From: Actinomycetes bacterium
Lineage (GTDB): Bacteria > Actinomycetota > Actinomycetes > Actinomycetales > Dermatophilaceae
Assembly (NCBI GenBank): GCA_029778715.1
Contig: JAKOPT010000043.1
Location: 62,001 to 126,000 of the forward strand
Direction of reading: 5' to 3'
Length of the DNA stretch: 64,000 nt
The position numbers and the translations under genes were made by a program. This document shows, piece after piece, positions 32,956-44,418 of this stretch (position 1 is its first letter; every line of letters starts with the position of its first letter). The notes beneath the pieces were generated by a model. That model saw only the letters and a list, made by a program, of their open reading frames with translations. It was not told the origin of the DNA and ran no database searches.

Positions 32956-33612
32956 ATGGCCCTGACCCGTGAGCAGATGGCCGCCCGGGCCGCGCTCGAA
33001 CTCCAAGACGGTGCCTACGTCAACCTCGGCATCGGCCTGCCCACGCTCGTGCCCAACTACGTGCCCGACGACGTCGTCATCGTGCTCCAGTCCGAGAACG
33101 GCATCCTCGGTGTCGGCCCCTACCCCTACGACGAGGACGTCGACCCCGACCTCATCAACGCCGGCAAGGAAACCGTGACCGTGCGCCGCGGCGCCTCCTA
33201 CTTCGACTCGGCGACCAGTTTCGGGATGATCCGCGGCGGCAAGGTCGACGCGGCGATCCTCGGGGCCATGCAGGTCTCGGCCGCCGGCGACATCGCCAAC
33301 TGGATGATCCCGGGCAAGATGGTCAAGGGCATGGGCGGGGCCATGGACCTCGTCCACGGCGCCAAGCACGTCATCGTCCTCATGGAACACGTCGCCCGCG
33401 ACGGCACCCACAAGATCGTCCAGGAATGCACCCTCCCCCTGACCGGGCAGAAGGTCGTCCAGCGGATCATCACCGATCTGGCCGTCATGGATGTCACCGA
33501 CGACGGGCTCGTTCTGCGCGAGGTGGCACCCGGGGTCACCATCGAGGAGATCCGCGAGGCCACCGGTCCGGACTTCACCGTCGATCTGCACGAGCCGCCG
33601 ACGCGCGGATGA
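32956..33612 (+). CDS. scoB: 3-oxoacid CoA-transferase subunit B
   Basis: The catalytic subunit of the CoA-transferase. The active-site Glu that forms the CoA thioester lies in [13 protein letters not shown] (about residue 48). [39 protein letters not shown] and [17 protein letters not shown] are further family blocks. The 218 residues are full length. The intact active site argues that the scoAB enzyme is functional. No octamer occurs in this gene. Confidence 0.96.
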   Translation: MALTREQMAARAALELQDGAYVNLGIGLPTLVPNYVPDDVVIVLQSENGILGVGPYPYDEDVDPDLINAGKETVTVRRGASYFDSATSFGMIRGGKVDAAILGAMQVSAAGDIANWMIPGKMVKGMGGAMDLVHGAKHVIVLMEHVARDGTHKIVQECTLPLTGQKVVQRIITDLAVMDVTDDGLVLREVAPGVTIEEIREATGPDFTVDLHEPPTRG

Positions 33613-33649
33613 GGGTGCGTGGGGCCGCCCCGGCACTCGGTGGCGCGTA

Positions 33650-34885
33650 ATGGGTGACGACGCCTCGCGCGCTCGTCCCATCCCGCAGCGCCACCGGGCT
33701 CCGGGGCCGCGTCCCGTGCGCCCGCCGGTCGAGGACCCGTACGAGGACGCGATCCTCGTCGACACCCGGGGCAAGCGACGGTATGCCGCGGGCTCGCCGC
33801 GCGGCATACCGTCCCCTCAGGCGCCCCCTCCGCAACGCGACGGCGGAGATGCCTCCGGTGGGCCGCGTCCGCCCCGAGCCCCGCGACCGGCCCGTGCACC
33901 GCGGGCACCGCGCCCACCCGGCACCACCCGGCGGTGGTGGTTACGCGGGATCGGCCTGGCGCTGGGACTCTTCCTCGTCTACCTGATCGCGGTCCCCAGT
34001 TACGCCTACGAGCAGGTGGCGCGCGTCGATGCCACCCCGGCCGACCCGCGTCCGGCGGCCGGGGTCGGGGCGAACTACCTGCTCATCGGGTCGGATTCGC
34101 GCGCCGGGATGACCGAGGAGCAGCAGCAGCAACTCGCGACCGGCGCCGATGAGGGGTCGCAGCGGGCCGACACGATCATGGTCCTGCACCACAGCGCGTC
34201 GGGGCCCTCGACGCTCGTGTCGATCCCGCGGGATTCCTACGTCGAGATTCCCGGGCACGGGATGAACAAGATCAACGCCGCCTATGCCTTCGGGGGCGCC
34301 AAACTGCTCGCGACGACCGTCGAACGGGCGACCGGGTTGCGCCTCGACGGGTCGCTGGAGATCGGGTTCGGCGGGTTCGCGGGGCTCGTCGATGCCGTCG
34401 GCGGGGTCGACATCTGCGTCGAGAGCGCGATGAACGACCCCCGGGCCGGCATCAACCTGCAGCCGGGCTGCCAGACTCTCGATGGCCCCAACGCCCTGGG
34501 TTACGTGCGCTCCCGCTACCTCGACCCGCGCGGCGACCTCGGCCGGTCCGACCGGCAGCGGGCCTTCCTCAGCGCCCTGATGAGCAAGATCGCCCGCCCT
34601 TCGACGGTGCTCCTGCCCTGGCGGTACTGGGCGGTGTGCACCTCTGGAGCTCGCGGCGTGCAACTCGGCGAGGACACCTCGCTCGGGGAGGTGATCGAGG
34701 CGGCACGCACGTTGAAGTCCGTGTCGGGCGGCAACGGGCATTCCCTCGTCGTGCCGGTCGCCAATGTCGCGCTCCGCACCCGTGCCGGATTGGCGGTCAG
34801 TTGGGATGCCGCCAAGGCCAAGGCTCTCTTCGGTGCCCTCCAGCGCGACGAACCCCTCACCGCCTCGCAAGTCCCGAGCAACTGA
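33650..34885 (+). CDS. LytR-CpsA-Psr (LCP) family envelope glycan ligase
   Basis: LCP proteins transfer undecaprenyl-linked glycans to peptidoglycan or other acceptors outside the membrane. The 411 residues comprise a Pro/Arg-rich cytoplasmic part (1-95), one TM segment (about 97-118) and an LCP domain with NYLLIGSDSRAGM, RADTIMVLHH, SIPRDSYVEIPG and YVRSRYLDPRGDLGRSDRQ, which carry the pyrophosphate- and metal-binding Asp/Arg residues. Start ATG 33650 is just before the conserved part. The disordered region holds two octamers in opposite orientation 13 bp apart. It faces the glf/GT cluster convergently, suggesting shared envelope-polymer assembly. Confidence 0.92.
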   Translation: MGDDASRARPIPQRHRAPGPRPVRPPVEDPYEDAILVDTRGKRRYAAGSPRGIPSPQAPPPQRDGGDASGGPRPPRAPRPARAPRAPRPPGTTRRWWLRGIGLALGLFLVYLIAVPSYAYEQVARVDATPADPRPAAGVGANYLLIGSDSRAGMTEEQQQQLATGADEGSQRADTIMVLHHSASGPSTLVSIPRDSYVEIPGHGMNKINAAYAFGGAKLLATTVERATGLRLDGSLEIGFGGFAGLVDAVGGVDICVESAMNDPRAGINLQPGCQTLDGPNALGYVRSRYLDPRGDLGRSDRQRAFLSALMSKIARPSTVLLPWRYWAVCTSGARGVQLGEDTSLGEVIEAARTLKSVSGGNGHSLVVPVANVALRTRAGLAVSWDAAKAKALFGALQRDEPLTASQVPSN

Positions 34886-34904
34886 GCCAGGCCGGCGCCG
34901 ACGC

Positions 34905-36910
<2,006 letters not shown>

Positions 36911-36912
36911 GG

Positions 36913-37917
36913 TCAGACCCGGTCGGCGTCGAGAAAGGCCGGCCGGACCGAGGGGTCGGCGTCGGCGAGCACCGCCGCCGTCGACCGGGGCCGGGTGCGC
37001 AGGCCGTCCCGCAGGCCACGCAGGCCGGCGCGGCGCAGCGTGGCCCGGTCGCTGGAGTGCCGCGCGGTCCGCGCCCAGCGGCGCAGGGTGGACCCGGCAT
37101 ACATGACCCGCTCCCCCGCGGCCAACGCCCGGCTGCGGGTCAAGGTCCAGACCTTGTTGCGGACCTCGAAGTAGAAGCGTTCCCCCGGGTCGACGTCGGT
37201 GCCGCCGAACACCTTGGTCTCGTGCCGCACGACCGACGCCGGGCAGAGCAGGCCCTTGCGGTCCCGCAGCAGCCGGGCGGTGTATTCGAAGTCGTCGTTC
37301 CACAAGAAGAAGTCGGCGACCGGCAACCCGACCTCGCGGATCCGGGCGGCGTCGAGGAGGAGCGAGACGAACGAGGCGGTGCGCACCGCGATGCAGCCGA
37401 GCGCGGCCGCGTCGTTGCGTTCGCCGGGGAGGACGAAGGGCTTCTCCCGGGGGGTGTTCATCGGGTGAGCCCGCCCGTCGACCCACTCGACCCGGCTGGC
37501 GACCACCACCGGCGGGCCGAACGACCAGCCCGCGGCATACTCCTCCCGGACCGACACCAAGGCGGCCAACGCGCCCGGCTGCGGGATGGTGTCGTCGTCC
37601 ATGATCCACACCGCGTCGGCGTCGAGATCGAGCGCGCGCGCGATGCCGAGGGCGAACCCGCCGGCCCCACCGGTGTTGGTGGCGCAGCCGACGAGGTCGA
37701 CCTGCGGAAAGGACTGCGCCACCATCGCGGCCGTGCCGTCGGTGGAGGCGTTGTCGACGACGACGACCGCGTCGGGGGCCGGGTCCTGGGTGGTGACGGC
37801 AGCCAGGCACCGTTCGAGCAACTCGCGGCGGTTCCAGGTGACGACGACCGCGACGACCCGGGTGGCTGCCGGGCGCCCAGCGGGCCGCCCGGCAGTCCCC
37901 GACACCACGTCAGCCAC
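36913..37917 (-). CDS. GlfT1-like GT2 glycosyltransferase (likely galactofuranosyl- or rhamnosyltransferase)
   Basis: A 334-residue GT2 protein. VVAVVVTWNRRELLERCLAAV and VVVVDNASTDGTA open the fold, AVWIMDDDTIPQPGAL carries the DDD metal site, and FFLWNDDFEYTARL is the acceptor/base motif. The DDD plus WNDDFEY pair is characteristic of the GlfT1/rhamnosyl-like group. Adjacent glf supports galactofuranose as donor; this assignment is inference. Start GTG 37917 overlaps the acyl-CoA dehydrogenase stop by eight bases. Confidence 0.9.
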   Translation of the reverse strand: MADVVSGTAGRPAGRPAATRVVAVVVTWNRRELLERCLAAVTTQDPAPDAVVVVDNASTDGTAAMVAQSFPQVDLVGCATNTGGAGGFALGIARALDLDADAVWIMDDDTIPQPGALAALVSVREEYAAGWSFGPPVVVASRVEWVDGRAHPMNTPREKPFVLPGERNDAAALGCIAVRTASFVSLLLDAARIREVGLPVADFFLWNDDFEYTARLLRDRKGLLCPASVVRHETKVFGGTDVDPGERFYFEVRNKVWTLTRSRALAAGERVMYAGSTLRRWARTARHSSDRATLRRAGLRGLRDGLRTRPRSTAAVLADADPSVRPAFLDADRV

Positions 37918-39076
37918 GCAGCAGGTGGCGGGCCATGACGATCCGCTGCACCTGGTTGGTGCCTTCGTAGATCTGGGTGATCTTGGCGTCGCGCATCATC
38001 CGCTCCAGCGGGAAGTCGCGGGTGTAGCCGGCGCCACCGAGCAACTGGACCGCGTCCGTCGTCACCTTCATCGCGACGTCGCTGGCGAAGCACTTGGCCG
38101 CCGCGCCGAAGAAGGCGAGGTCGTTGTCGTGCCGTTCGGACTTGGCCGCGGCGACGTAGACGAACTGGCGGGCCGCTTCCAACTCCATCGCCATGTCGGC
38201 GAGCATGAACTGGATGCCCTGGAACTCGGCGATCCGCTTGCCGAACTGCATGCGCTCCTTGACGTAGGCCAGCGCCCCGTCGATGGCGCCCTGGGCGATG
38301 CCGACGGCCTGCGCGCCGATGGTGATCCGGGTGTGGTCAAGGGTGCGCAGCGCGATCTTGAGGCCCTCACCGGGCTTGCCGACCATCCGGTCGCCGGGGA
38401 TGCGGCAGTTCTCGAAGACGAGTTCGCGGGTCGGGGAGCCCTTGATGCCGAGCTTGCGCTCCTTGGGGCCGAAGCCGAACCCTTCGTCGGACTTCTCGAC
38501 GACGAACGCGGTGATGTTGTTGCCGCGCGGCCCGTCGGGGTCGGTGACGGCGAGGACGGTGTAGTACTCGGCCACCCCGGCGTTGGTGATCCACGCCTTG
38601 TGCCCGTTGAGGATGAAGTCGTCGCCGTCGGCGTCGGCGCGGCAGGTCATCGCCGCGGTGTCGGAGCCGGCTTCGCGCTCGGACAGACCGTAGGCGAACC
38701 CGGCCTCGCCGCGGGCCAGCGGCGGGAGGTACTTGTGCTTGACCTCTTCGGAGGCGCCAAGGATGACGGGCATCGAGCCGAGCTTGTTGACGGCGGGGAT
38801 GAGGCTGGCGCTGGCGTCGGCGCGGGCCACTTCCTCGATGACGATGCAGGTCGCGAGCGCGTCGGCGCCGGCCCCGTCGTACTCCTCGGGGACGTGCGGA
38901 GCGAAGAACTCGCTCTGGACGAGCGCGTCGTGCGCCTCTTGGGGGTAGCGGGCGTTTTCGTCGACGTCCGCGGCATACGGGGCGATGAGATCGGTGGCGA
39001 TGTCTCGCACCGTTTCACGGATCATCCGGTGTTCGTCGGAGATTTGGAAAAGGTCAAAGTCGGTGGCTCCACTCAC
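37910..39076 (-). CDS. Acyl-CoA dehydrogenase
   Basis: FAD-dependent alpha,beta-oxidation of acyl-CoA. The 388 residues include YGLSEREAGSDTAAMTCRA and NGHKAWITNAGVAEYYTVLA (substrate/FAD signatures). The catalytic Glu is in IYEGTNQVQRIVMARHLL at the C-terminus. The order ARQFVYVAAAKSER and VQLLGGAGYTRDFPLERMMRDAKI is that of short/medium-chain enzymes. GTG 39076 is taken as start; TTG 39085 is also in frame. It reads into the glycosyltransferase genes, an unexpected partner for lipid oxidation, so the operon may be a transcriptional read-through only. Confidence 0.93.
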   Translation of the reverse strand: MSGATDFDLFQISDEHRMIRETVRDIATDLIAPYAADVDENARYPQEAHDALVQSEFFAPHVPEEYDGAGADALATCIVIEEVARADASASLIPAVNKLGSMPVILGASEEVKHKYLPPLARGEAGFAYGLSEREAGSDTAAMTCRADADGDDFILNGHKAWITNAGVAEYYTVLAVTDPDGPRGNNITAFVVEKSDEGFGFGPKERKLGIKGSPTRELVFENCRIPGDRMVGKPGEGLKIALRTLDHTRITIGAQAVGIAQGAIDGALAYVKERMQFGKRIAEFQGIQFMLADMAMELEAARQFVYVAAAKSERHDNDLAFFGAAAKCFASDVAMKVTTDAVQLLGGAGYTRDFPLERMMRDAKITQIYEGTNQVQRIVMARHLLRG

Positions 39077-39203
39077 GAACGCCAAGGTTACCGTCGCCGT
39101 ATGCCGCGCGCTCGGCTTCCGTGTTCGTTCTCACCCGCCGCGCCGGGCGGGTGCGGCGGGGGCGGGCCGGGGCCGGGCCGGAGGCGGCGGGGCCCGGCCG
39201 GGG

Positions 39204-40265
39204 TCAGCGGCCGTGGAGCAGGTGCCAGAGATGCCCGTGCGGGTCGTCGGTGACCAGTTCGGGGAGCACCTCCCGTTCGAAGGCCTCCAACCCGGAGGTG
39301 TCGTAGGCCACCTCGGCGAAGTTGGCGATGCAGTAGGTCATGCCGGCCTGCTCGAGGGCCCGCAGGCGCTCGACGATCTGCTCGGGGGTGCCGCACCCGA
39401 TCGACCCGGCGTAGTGGCGCATCCGGGCCTCGACCTTGTCCTCGGGCACGCCGCCGCGTTCGAGGCGGTCGCGGATGAGGGCGAGCCGGTCGTCGATCTC
39501 GCCCTGGCTGTGGCCGATGATGATGTCGTAGTTGGACGAGCGGACGATCTCGCCGGGGTCCCGGCCGAGGTCGCGGCAGTGCTCGACGAGGATGGCGTTC
39601 TTGGCTTGGAACTCCTGGAGGCCGCCGAAGAAGTTGGTGTAGTCGGCATACTGGGCCGCGATCCGCAGGGTCACCTTTTCGCCGCCGCCGGCGATCCACA
39701 GCGGTATGCCGTTGGCCCGGCTCCCCGGAACCGCCGCCCCCTGCAGCGGCAGCGGGAAGTTCATCGCGCCGTCGACCTGGTAGTGCCTGCCGTCGAAGGT
39801 GCCGTAACCGGTCGTCCACATCTGGCGCATGATCTGCACGCCCTCACGCAACTGGCCCAGGCGTTCGCCGGCGCGCGGGAAACCGTAACCGTAGGCGCGC
39901 CACTCGTGTTCGTACCAGCCGGCTCCGATGCCCATCTCGACGCGACCCTCGGAGACGATGTCGACGGTCGTGGCGACCTTGGCGAGGTAGGCGGGGTTGC
40001 GGTAGCCCATGCACGTACACATCTGCCCCAGCCGGATCCGTGAGGTGATGCCCGCGAAGGCCGCCATCAGCGACCACGCCTCGTGGGTGGCTTCCTCGGT
40101 GGGGTGCAGCAGGGTGTGGAAGTGGTCGAACACCCACAGCGAGGACCACCCCTCGTTGGCGTCGGCGCGCCGGGCCAGACCGGCCATGACGCCCCAGTGC
40201 TGCGCCGGGTCGATGCCGACGAGGTCGTGCCGCCAACCCTGGGGGATGAACAGTCCGAACTTCAT
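39204..40265 (-). CDS. LLM-class F420-dependent oxidoreductase
   Basis: A 353-residue luciferase-like TIM-barrel oxidoreductase. MKFGLFIPQGWRHDL, WSSLWVFDHFH, LGQMCTCMGYRNPAYLAKVATTVDIVSEGRVEMGIGAGW and PLWIAGGGEKVTLRIAAQYADY are family blocks, the second and third lining the deazaflavin site. F420 use rather than FMN is inferred from the subfamily and from fbiA-fbiB in the window; the substrate is unknown. Start ATG 40265 has GAGGAG seven to eight bases upstream. The C-terminus is followed by a GC-rich stretch with hairpin potential. Confidence 0.9.
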   Translation of the reverse strand: MKFGLFIPQGWRHDLVGIDPAQHWGVMAGLARRADANEGWSSLWVFDHFHTLLHPTEEATHEAWSLMAAFAGITSRIRLGQMCTCMGYRNPAYLAKVATTVDIVSEGRVEMGIGAGWYEHEWRAYGYGFPRAGERLGQLREGVQIMRQMWTTGYGTFDGRHYQVDGAMNFPLPLQGAAVPGSRANGIPLWIAGGGEKVTLRIAAQYADYTNFFGGLQEFQAKNAILVEHCRDLGRDPGEIVRSSNYDIIIGHSQGEIDDRLALIRDRLERGGVPEDKVEARMRHYAGSIGCGTPEQIVERLRALEQAGMTYCIANFAEVAYDTSGLEAFEREVLPELVTDDPHGHLWHLLHGR

Positions 40266-40288
40266 GGGGCACTCCTCGCGATGGCGAC

Positions 40289-40318
40289 GTATGCCGCCCC
40301 CGAGCGGCAGCGGCATAC
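40289..40318. repeat. Inverted pair of octamers forming a hairpin between two minus-strand genes
   Basis: GTATGCCG (40289-40296) and CGGCATAC (40311-40318) face each other with a 14-bp spacer in the 105-bp gap downstream of rdgB and upstream of the LLM gene. They make a perfect 8-bp stem. This mirrors how uptake sequences in Neisseria and Haemophilus often pair as terminators, but there is no T-run. Confidence 0.7.
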
Positions 40319-40370
40319 CCCACCCAACTCGCCCCGGCTCCCGGATGCAACACCGGGCCCGACGGACGGT

Positions 40371-41000
40371 TCAGGCGAGCAGCGTGCGCAGGTCGGGGAC
40401 GAGGGCGCGGAAGGCCCGGCCGCGGTGCGAGATGGCGTTCTTGGCCTCGGGCGTGAGCTCGGCGGTCGTCCGGTCGGCGCCCTCGGGCACGAAGATCGGG
40501 TCGTAGCCGAACCCGCCGTCGCCCCGCGGGGCCCGCAGCAGGTGACCGACGAGCCGACCCTCGGCAACGGCATACCGGCCGTCGGGCAGCGCGAGCACGG
40601 CGGCACAGACGAAGGCGGCGCCCCGGTGGTCGTCGGGCACGTCGGCGAGTTGGTCGAGGAGGAGGGCGAGGTTGGCCGCGTCGACGTGCGCGCGGGACGC
40701 GCCCGAATGCCGGCCGGACCAGCGCGCGGAGAACACCCCGGGGGCCCCGCCGAGGACATCGACGGCGAGCCCGGAGTCGTCGGCGAGGGCCGGGCAGCCG
40801 GTGGCGGCGGCGACGGCGCGGGCCTTGAGGAGGGAGTTGCCCGCGAACGTCACCTCGGTCTCGGGCACGTCCGCGACCTGCGGGTAGGCGCTGACCCCGA
40901 CGATGTCGAGGTCGAGGTCGGCGACGACGTCCCCGAGGATCGCGGTGAGTTCGTCCACCTTGTGCGCGTTGCGGGTGGCCAGGACCACGCGCCGGGTCAT
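40371..41000 (-). CDS. rdgB: Non-canonical purine NTP pyrophosphatase RdgB/HAM1
   Basis: Removes ITP, dITP and XTP from the nucleotide pool by cleaving them to monophosphates. The 209 residues show [36 protein letters not shown] (catalytic/metal region), [12 protein letters not shown] and the C-terminal [11 protein letters not shown]. Start ATG 41000 overlaps the rph stop as ATGA; rph-rdgB is a common actinobacterial pair. Confidence 0.96.
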   Translation of the reverse strand: MTRRVVLATRNAHKVDELTAILGDVVADLDLDIVGVSAYPQVADVPETEVTFAGNSLLKARAVAAATGCPALADDSGLAVDVLGGAPGVFSARWSGRHSGASRAHVDAANLALLLDQLADVPDDHRGAAFVCAAVLALPDGRYAVAEGRLVGHLLRAPRGDGGFGYDPIFVPEGADRTTAELTPEAKNAISHRGRAFRALVPDLRTLLA

Positions 41001-41752
41001 CGGACCCGCTCGCGGGCCGGTGCGGACAGCGCCGCGGCTTGCAACTGGGTGAGTTCGGCGCAGGCGCCGGTCGCGAGGTCGAGGAGTGCGTCGAGGCGAC
41101 CGCGGTCGAAGGCTGCGCCCTCGGCGGTGCCCTGGACCTCGACGAAGCGCCCGGCCCCGGTCATGACGACGTTCATGTCGGTGTCGGCGGTCGAGTCTTC
41201 GGGGTAGTCGAGGTCGACGACGGGTATGCCGCCGACGATGCCGACGCTGACGGCGGCCACCGAGTCGAGGAGGGGGCGGGCGGTGGCGGGCAGCAGCCGG
41301 CGCGCCCGGGCGTCCTCGATGGCGTCGGCGAGCGCGACGTAGGCCCCGGTGATCGAGGCGGTGCGCGTGCCGCCGTCGGCCTGGAGGACGTCACAGTCGA
41401 GGACGAGGGTGTTTTCGCCCAGGGCCTTGGTGTCGATGACGGCGCGCAGGCTGCGCCCGATGAGGCGGCTGATTTCGTGGGTGCGCCCGCCGATCTTGCC
41501 CTTGCGGGACTCGCGATCGCTGCGGGTGTTGGTCGAGCGGGGCAGCATCTCGTATTCGGAGGTCACCCAGCCGGTGCCGCGACCCTTGAGCCAGCGCGGC
41601 ACGCCCTCGGTGAAGGAGGCTGCGCAGAGGACCCGGGTGCGGCCGAACTCGACGAGGACGCTGCCCTCGGCGTGGTCGAGCCAGTTGCGGGTGAAGGAGA
41701 TGTGGCGCAGCTGGTCGGGGGCGCGGCCGTCGTGCCGAGGGGTGGAGGTCAT
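40997..41752 (-). CDS. rph: Ribonuclease PH
   Basis: Phosphorolytic 3'-5' exoribonuclease trimming tRNA 3' ends. The 251 residues include [30 protein letters not shown], the phosphate-binding [24 protein letters not shown] and [24 protein letters not shown]. All belong to the RNase PH core, and length is normal. Start ATG 41752. One octamer is read as Gly-Ile-Pro ([10 protein letters not shown]) with ATA. Confidence 0.97.
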   Translation of the reverse strand: MTSTPRHDGRAPDQLRHISFTRNWLDHAEGSVLVEFGRTRVLCAASFTEGVPRWLKGRGTGWVTSEYEMLPRSTNTRSDRESRKGKIGGRTHEISRLIGRSLRAVIDTKALGENTLVLDCDVLQADGGTRTASITGAYVALADAIEDARARRLLPATARPLLDSVAAVSVGIVGGIPVVDLDYPEDSTADTDMNVVMTGAGRFVEVQGTAEGAAFDRGRLDALLDLATGACAELTQLQAAALSAPARERVR

Positions 41753-41762
41753 GGGGGCAACG

Positions 41763-42323
41763 CTAACCGTCGCGACGCTCCCGCAGCGCCGCCCCCTTGG
41801 CGTGCGCCTGGTCGCGTAGGTCGGCCCGGAAGGCGTCGAGGGCTTGCCGCAACCGCTGGGCTTCGGTGTCGGCGCTGGTGTCGGGGCTGGCGCCGGTGCT
41901 GGCGCCGGTGCTGGCGCCGGCCGCGAGGATGCGCACGGCGAGCAGGCCGGCGTTGCGCGCGCCCCCGATCGAGACCGTGGCCACCGGCACCCCGGCGGGC
42001 ATCTGAACGATGGAGAGCAGCGAATCCATCCCGTCGAGGTAGGCCAGCGGCACCGGCACCCCGATCACCGGCAGCGAGGTGACCGACGCGAGCATCCCCG
42101 GGAGGTGGGCCGCGCCCCCGGCACCGGCGATGAGGACCCGCAGCCCTCGCTCGGCGGCCGTGCGCCCGTAGGCGATCATCTCCTCGGGCATCCGGTGGGC
42201 CGAGACGACGTCGGCCTCGTAGGCGACCCCGAACTCAGTGAGAGCCTCGGCGGCCTTGCTCATGACGGGCCAGTCGCTGTCGCTGCCCATGACCAGGCCG
42301 ACGACGGGGGTGGGGTCGCTCAT
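41763..42323 (-). CDS. purE: 5-(carboxyamino)imidazole ribonucleotide mutase PurE
   Basis: Class I PurE moves the carboxyl of N5-CAIR to C4 in purine synthesis, partnered by PurK. The 186 residues show [27 protein letters not shown] and [14 protein letters not shown] active-site loops. The extended C-terminal tail contains a short Ala/Ser/Thr repeat ([11 protein letters not shown]), written by a small imperfect DNA repeat near 41880-41920. The start ATG 42323 overlaps the purK stop by four bases. Confidence 0.96.
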   Translation of the reverse strand: MSDPTPVVGLVMGSDSDWPVMSKAAEALTEFGVAYEADVVSAHRMPEEMIAYGRTAAERGLRVLIAGAGGAAHLPGMLASVTSLPVIGVPVPLAYLDGMDSLLSIVQMPAGVPVATVSIGGARNAGLLAVRILAAGASTGASTGASPDTSADTEAQRLRQALDAFRADLRDQAHAKGAALRERRDG

Positions 42324-43492
42324 TCGCGCACGCTCCCTTGCAGGTATGCCGCGGCGTGCCCGGCGCGCTCACGCGCGTCGCCGAGGTCCTCGCCGCTGAC
42401 GTTGACATGTCCGATTTTGCGGCCGGGTCGCACGCCCTTGCCGTACATGTGCACCTTGGCCCCCGGGTCGCGGGCCATGACGTGCCGGTAGGCCGAGTAG
42501 ATCTCCTCGTCGTCCCCACCGAGGACGTTGGCCATGACGGTCCAGGGGTGGTGGGGCGTGGGGTCACCGAGCGGCAGGTCGAGCACGGCCCGCAGGTGCT
42601 GCTCGAACTGACCGGTCACCGCGCCGTCCATGGACCAGTGGCCCGAGTTGTGCGGGCGCATCGCGAGTTCGTTGACGAGGAAGCCGCCCTCGGGCGTCTC
42701 GAAGAGTTCGACGGCGAGCACCCCGGTGACACCGAGGTCGCCGGCGATCCGCAGCGCGGTCGCGGTGATCTGGGCGGCCAGGGCCGGGTCGATGCCGGGG
42801 GCCGGGGCTAGCACCTCGGTGCAGATCCCGTCCGTTTGGACCGTCTCGACGACCGGCCAGGCCGCGGCCTGCCCCGAGGGGCTGCGCGCGATGAGCGCGG
42901 CCAACTCGCGCACGAAGGGCACCCGCTCCTCGAGGAGCAACCCGGTGTCGGTGGTTTCCGGCCGAGACAGCCAGTCGCGCACGTCCGCGGGCTGGTCGGC
43001 GATGAGCACCCCCTTGCCGTCGTACCCGCCGCGCGGAGTCTTGACGACGACCGGCCACCCGGTCTGCGCGCCGAACGCCTCCACCTGCGCCTCGGTGCGC
43101 GCCACGGTCCACCGCGGCACCGGTATGCCGCCCGCGGTCAGTCGCTCTCGCATCGCCACCTTGTCTTGCGCGAAGACGAGGGCCGCCGGGGAGGGGTGGA
43201 GCGGCATACCCTCGGCAACCAGGGCAGCCAGGACGGGTGCGGGGACGTGTTCGTGGTCGAAGGTGACGACGTCACAGTCGCGGGCAAAGGCGAGGACGGC
43301 GGCCAGGTCGGCGTGCGACCCGACCGGCGCGGAGGGGATGACGAGGGCCGCCGACGCATCGGGCGCCTCGGCGAGGACGCTCAGGGTCACCCCCAGTTCC
43401 GCGGCCGGGCCGGCGCACATCCGCGCCAACTGACCCCCACCGATGATCCCGACGACCGGGAAGCCCCCCGGGGCACGTTGCGGCTGCGACAC
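42320..43492 (-). CDS. purK: 5-(carboxyamino)imidazole ribonucleotide synthase PurK
   Basis: ATP-grasp enzyme that carboxylates AIR to N5-CAIR. The 390 residues contain [21 protein letters not shown], the ATP-grasp core [36 protein letters not shown] and [15 protein letters not shown]. It is followed directly by purE in one unit, with the start at 43492. Three octamers are present, at 42344, 43123 and 43202. The pair 43123/43202 is in opposite orientation. Confidence 0.96.
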   Translation of the reverse strand: MSQPQRAPGGFPVVGIIGGGQLARMCAGPAAELGVTLSVLAEAPDASAALVIPSAPVGSHADLAAVLAFARDCDVVTFDHEHVPAPVLAALVAEGMPLHPSPAALVFAQDKVAMRERLTAGGIPVPRWTVARTEAQVEAFGAQTGWPVVVKTPRGGYDGKGVLIADQPADVRDWLSRPETTDTGLLLEERVPFVRELAALIARSPSGQAAAWPVVETVQTDGICTEVLAPAPGIDPALAAQITATALRIAGDLGVTGVLAVELFETPEGGFLVNELAMRPHNSGHWSMDGAVTGQFEQHLRAVLDLPLGDPTPHHPWTVMANVLGGDDEEIYSAYRHVMARDPGAKVHMYGKGVRPGRKIGHVNVSGEDLGDARERAGHAAAYLQGSVRE

Positions 43493-43529
43493 GGTGCGAG
43501 CCTAGCCGCGTCCGGGGGGATAGGCTGCC

Positions 43530-44036
43530 GTGGTGTCCAGTCCCGGTCCCCGTCCTGGCCTGCTCGCGCGGGTCCGCGGGATGGTTGACACCCTCTACCG
43601 CGAGGTCATCAAGTTCGGCATCGTCGGTGGCGTCGCGTTCGTGATCGACATGGGGTCGTTCAACCTGCTGCGGCATACGGTGTTGTCGGCCAAACCGACC
43701 ACGGCCACGGTCCTGTCCGCGACCCTGGCGACCGTCTTCGCGTGGATCGGCAACCGGGTGTGGACGTTCCGGCACCGGCGCAACCGGCCGGTCCATCACG
43801 AAGCCGCGCTCTTTGTCGGCACCAACGGGGTCGCCATGGGGGTGCAGGTCGGGGTGGTCGCGCTCTCCCACTACGTGCTGGGCCTGCAGACCATCACCGC
43901 CGACAACGTCGCCAAGTTCGTGGGGATCGTGCTCGGCACCATCCTGCGCTTTTGGGCCTACCGCGCGATCGTGTTCGCCGGGGAACTCGACCCCTCCGAG
44001 GACGCCGACAGTTCGTCGACCCCACCGGGCGCCTGA
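43530..44036 (+). CDS. GtrA-like membrane protein
   Basis: A 168-residue GtrA family protein with four predicted TM segments (VIKFGIVGGVAFVIDMGSFNLL; ATVLSATLATVFAWIGNRVW; LFVGTNGVAMGVQVGVVALS; FVGIVLGTILRFWAYRAIVF). GtrA proteins help flip or deliver polyprenyl-linked sugars for glycan decoration. The typical NRVWTFRHRR after TM2 is seen. Start GTG 43530 or 43533. It is divergent from purK, close to the glycan genes 34905-37917 but not operonic with them. Confidence 0.9.
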   Translation: MVSSPGPRPGLLARVRGMVDTLYREVIKFGIVGGVAFVIDMGSFNLLRHTVLSAKPTTATVLSATLATVFAWIGNRVWTFRHRRNRPVHHEAALFVGTNGVAMGVQVGVVALSHYVLGLQTITADNVAKFVGIVLGTILRFWAYRAIVFAGELDPSEDADSSSTPPGA

Positions 44037-44118
44037 GTCCGTGCCTGCGCGTCGACGCCTCCGGGCTCCTAGCACCTGAGCGCGCCACTACTCGAACCTT
44101 GCTGTGACGAGCGCTTGC

Positions 44119-44198
44119 GGTGGGAAAGGGGTACTTCGCCGCCCGTCCGTTGGGGTGCGAAGTGGACGTTGGGCACTTCAGGCGGGAAAGGGGTGACC
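44119..44198. repeat. Dispersed inverted-repeat element, copy 2
   Basis: An 80-bp element starting GGTGGGAAAGGGG, with core GTTGGGGTGCGAAGTGGACG, ending TTCAGGCGGGAAAGGGG. It is nearly identical to copy 3 (44419-44498), in the opposite orientation. The two enclose the initiator tRNA, giving an inverted repeat with a 220-bp interior. It lies downstream of the gtrA-like gene. Confidence 0.88.
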
Positions 44199-44204
44199 AA
44201 TGGG

Positions 44205-44241
44205 AAGAGGCGGACAGCCTGGCAAAGACCGTCCGCCTCTT
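44205..44241. terminator. Perfect 11-bp hairpin behind the initiator tRNA
   Basis: AAGAGGCGGAC (44205-44215) pairs with GTCCGCCTCTT (44231-44241). It starts four bases after the tRNA CCA end in the direction of tRNA transcription, and it also follows the gtrA-like gene on the other strand. A likely bidirectional terminator; only short T/A flanks are present. Confidence 0.75.
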
Positions 44242-44244
44242 GCG

Positions 44245-44321
44245 TGGTAGCGGGGGCAGGATTTGAACCTGCGACCTCCGGGTTATGAGCCCGGCGAGCT
44301 ACCGAGCTGCTCCACCCCGCG
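44245..44321 (-). tRNA. Initiator tRNA-fMet (CAT anticodon), 77 nt with encoded CCA
   Basis: The minus strand folds as a tRNA: acceptor 5' strand CGCGGGG, D-arm AGCAGCTCGGTAGCT, anticodon stem-loop CCGGG-CTCATAA-CCCGG with anticodon CAT, T-arm GCAGG-TTCAAAT-CCTGC, then CCCCGCTACCA. The unpaired first base (C1 against U72) and the three G:C pairs next to the anticodon loop mark it as an initiator rather than an elongator. The CCA is encoded. Confidence 0.97.
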
Positions 44322-44418
44322 TCGGGTGACCAACCGTCCGCCCTCCGAGGAGTTCGTGCCGGTTGCTCGGCTCCACGAGGTTACGTGATCGTCGCCGCTG
44401 CACCAAATCGCCGCCTCC

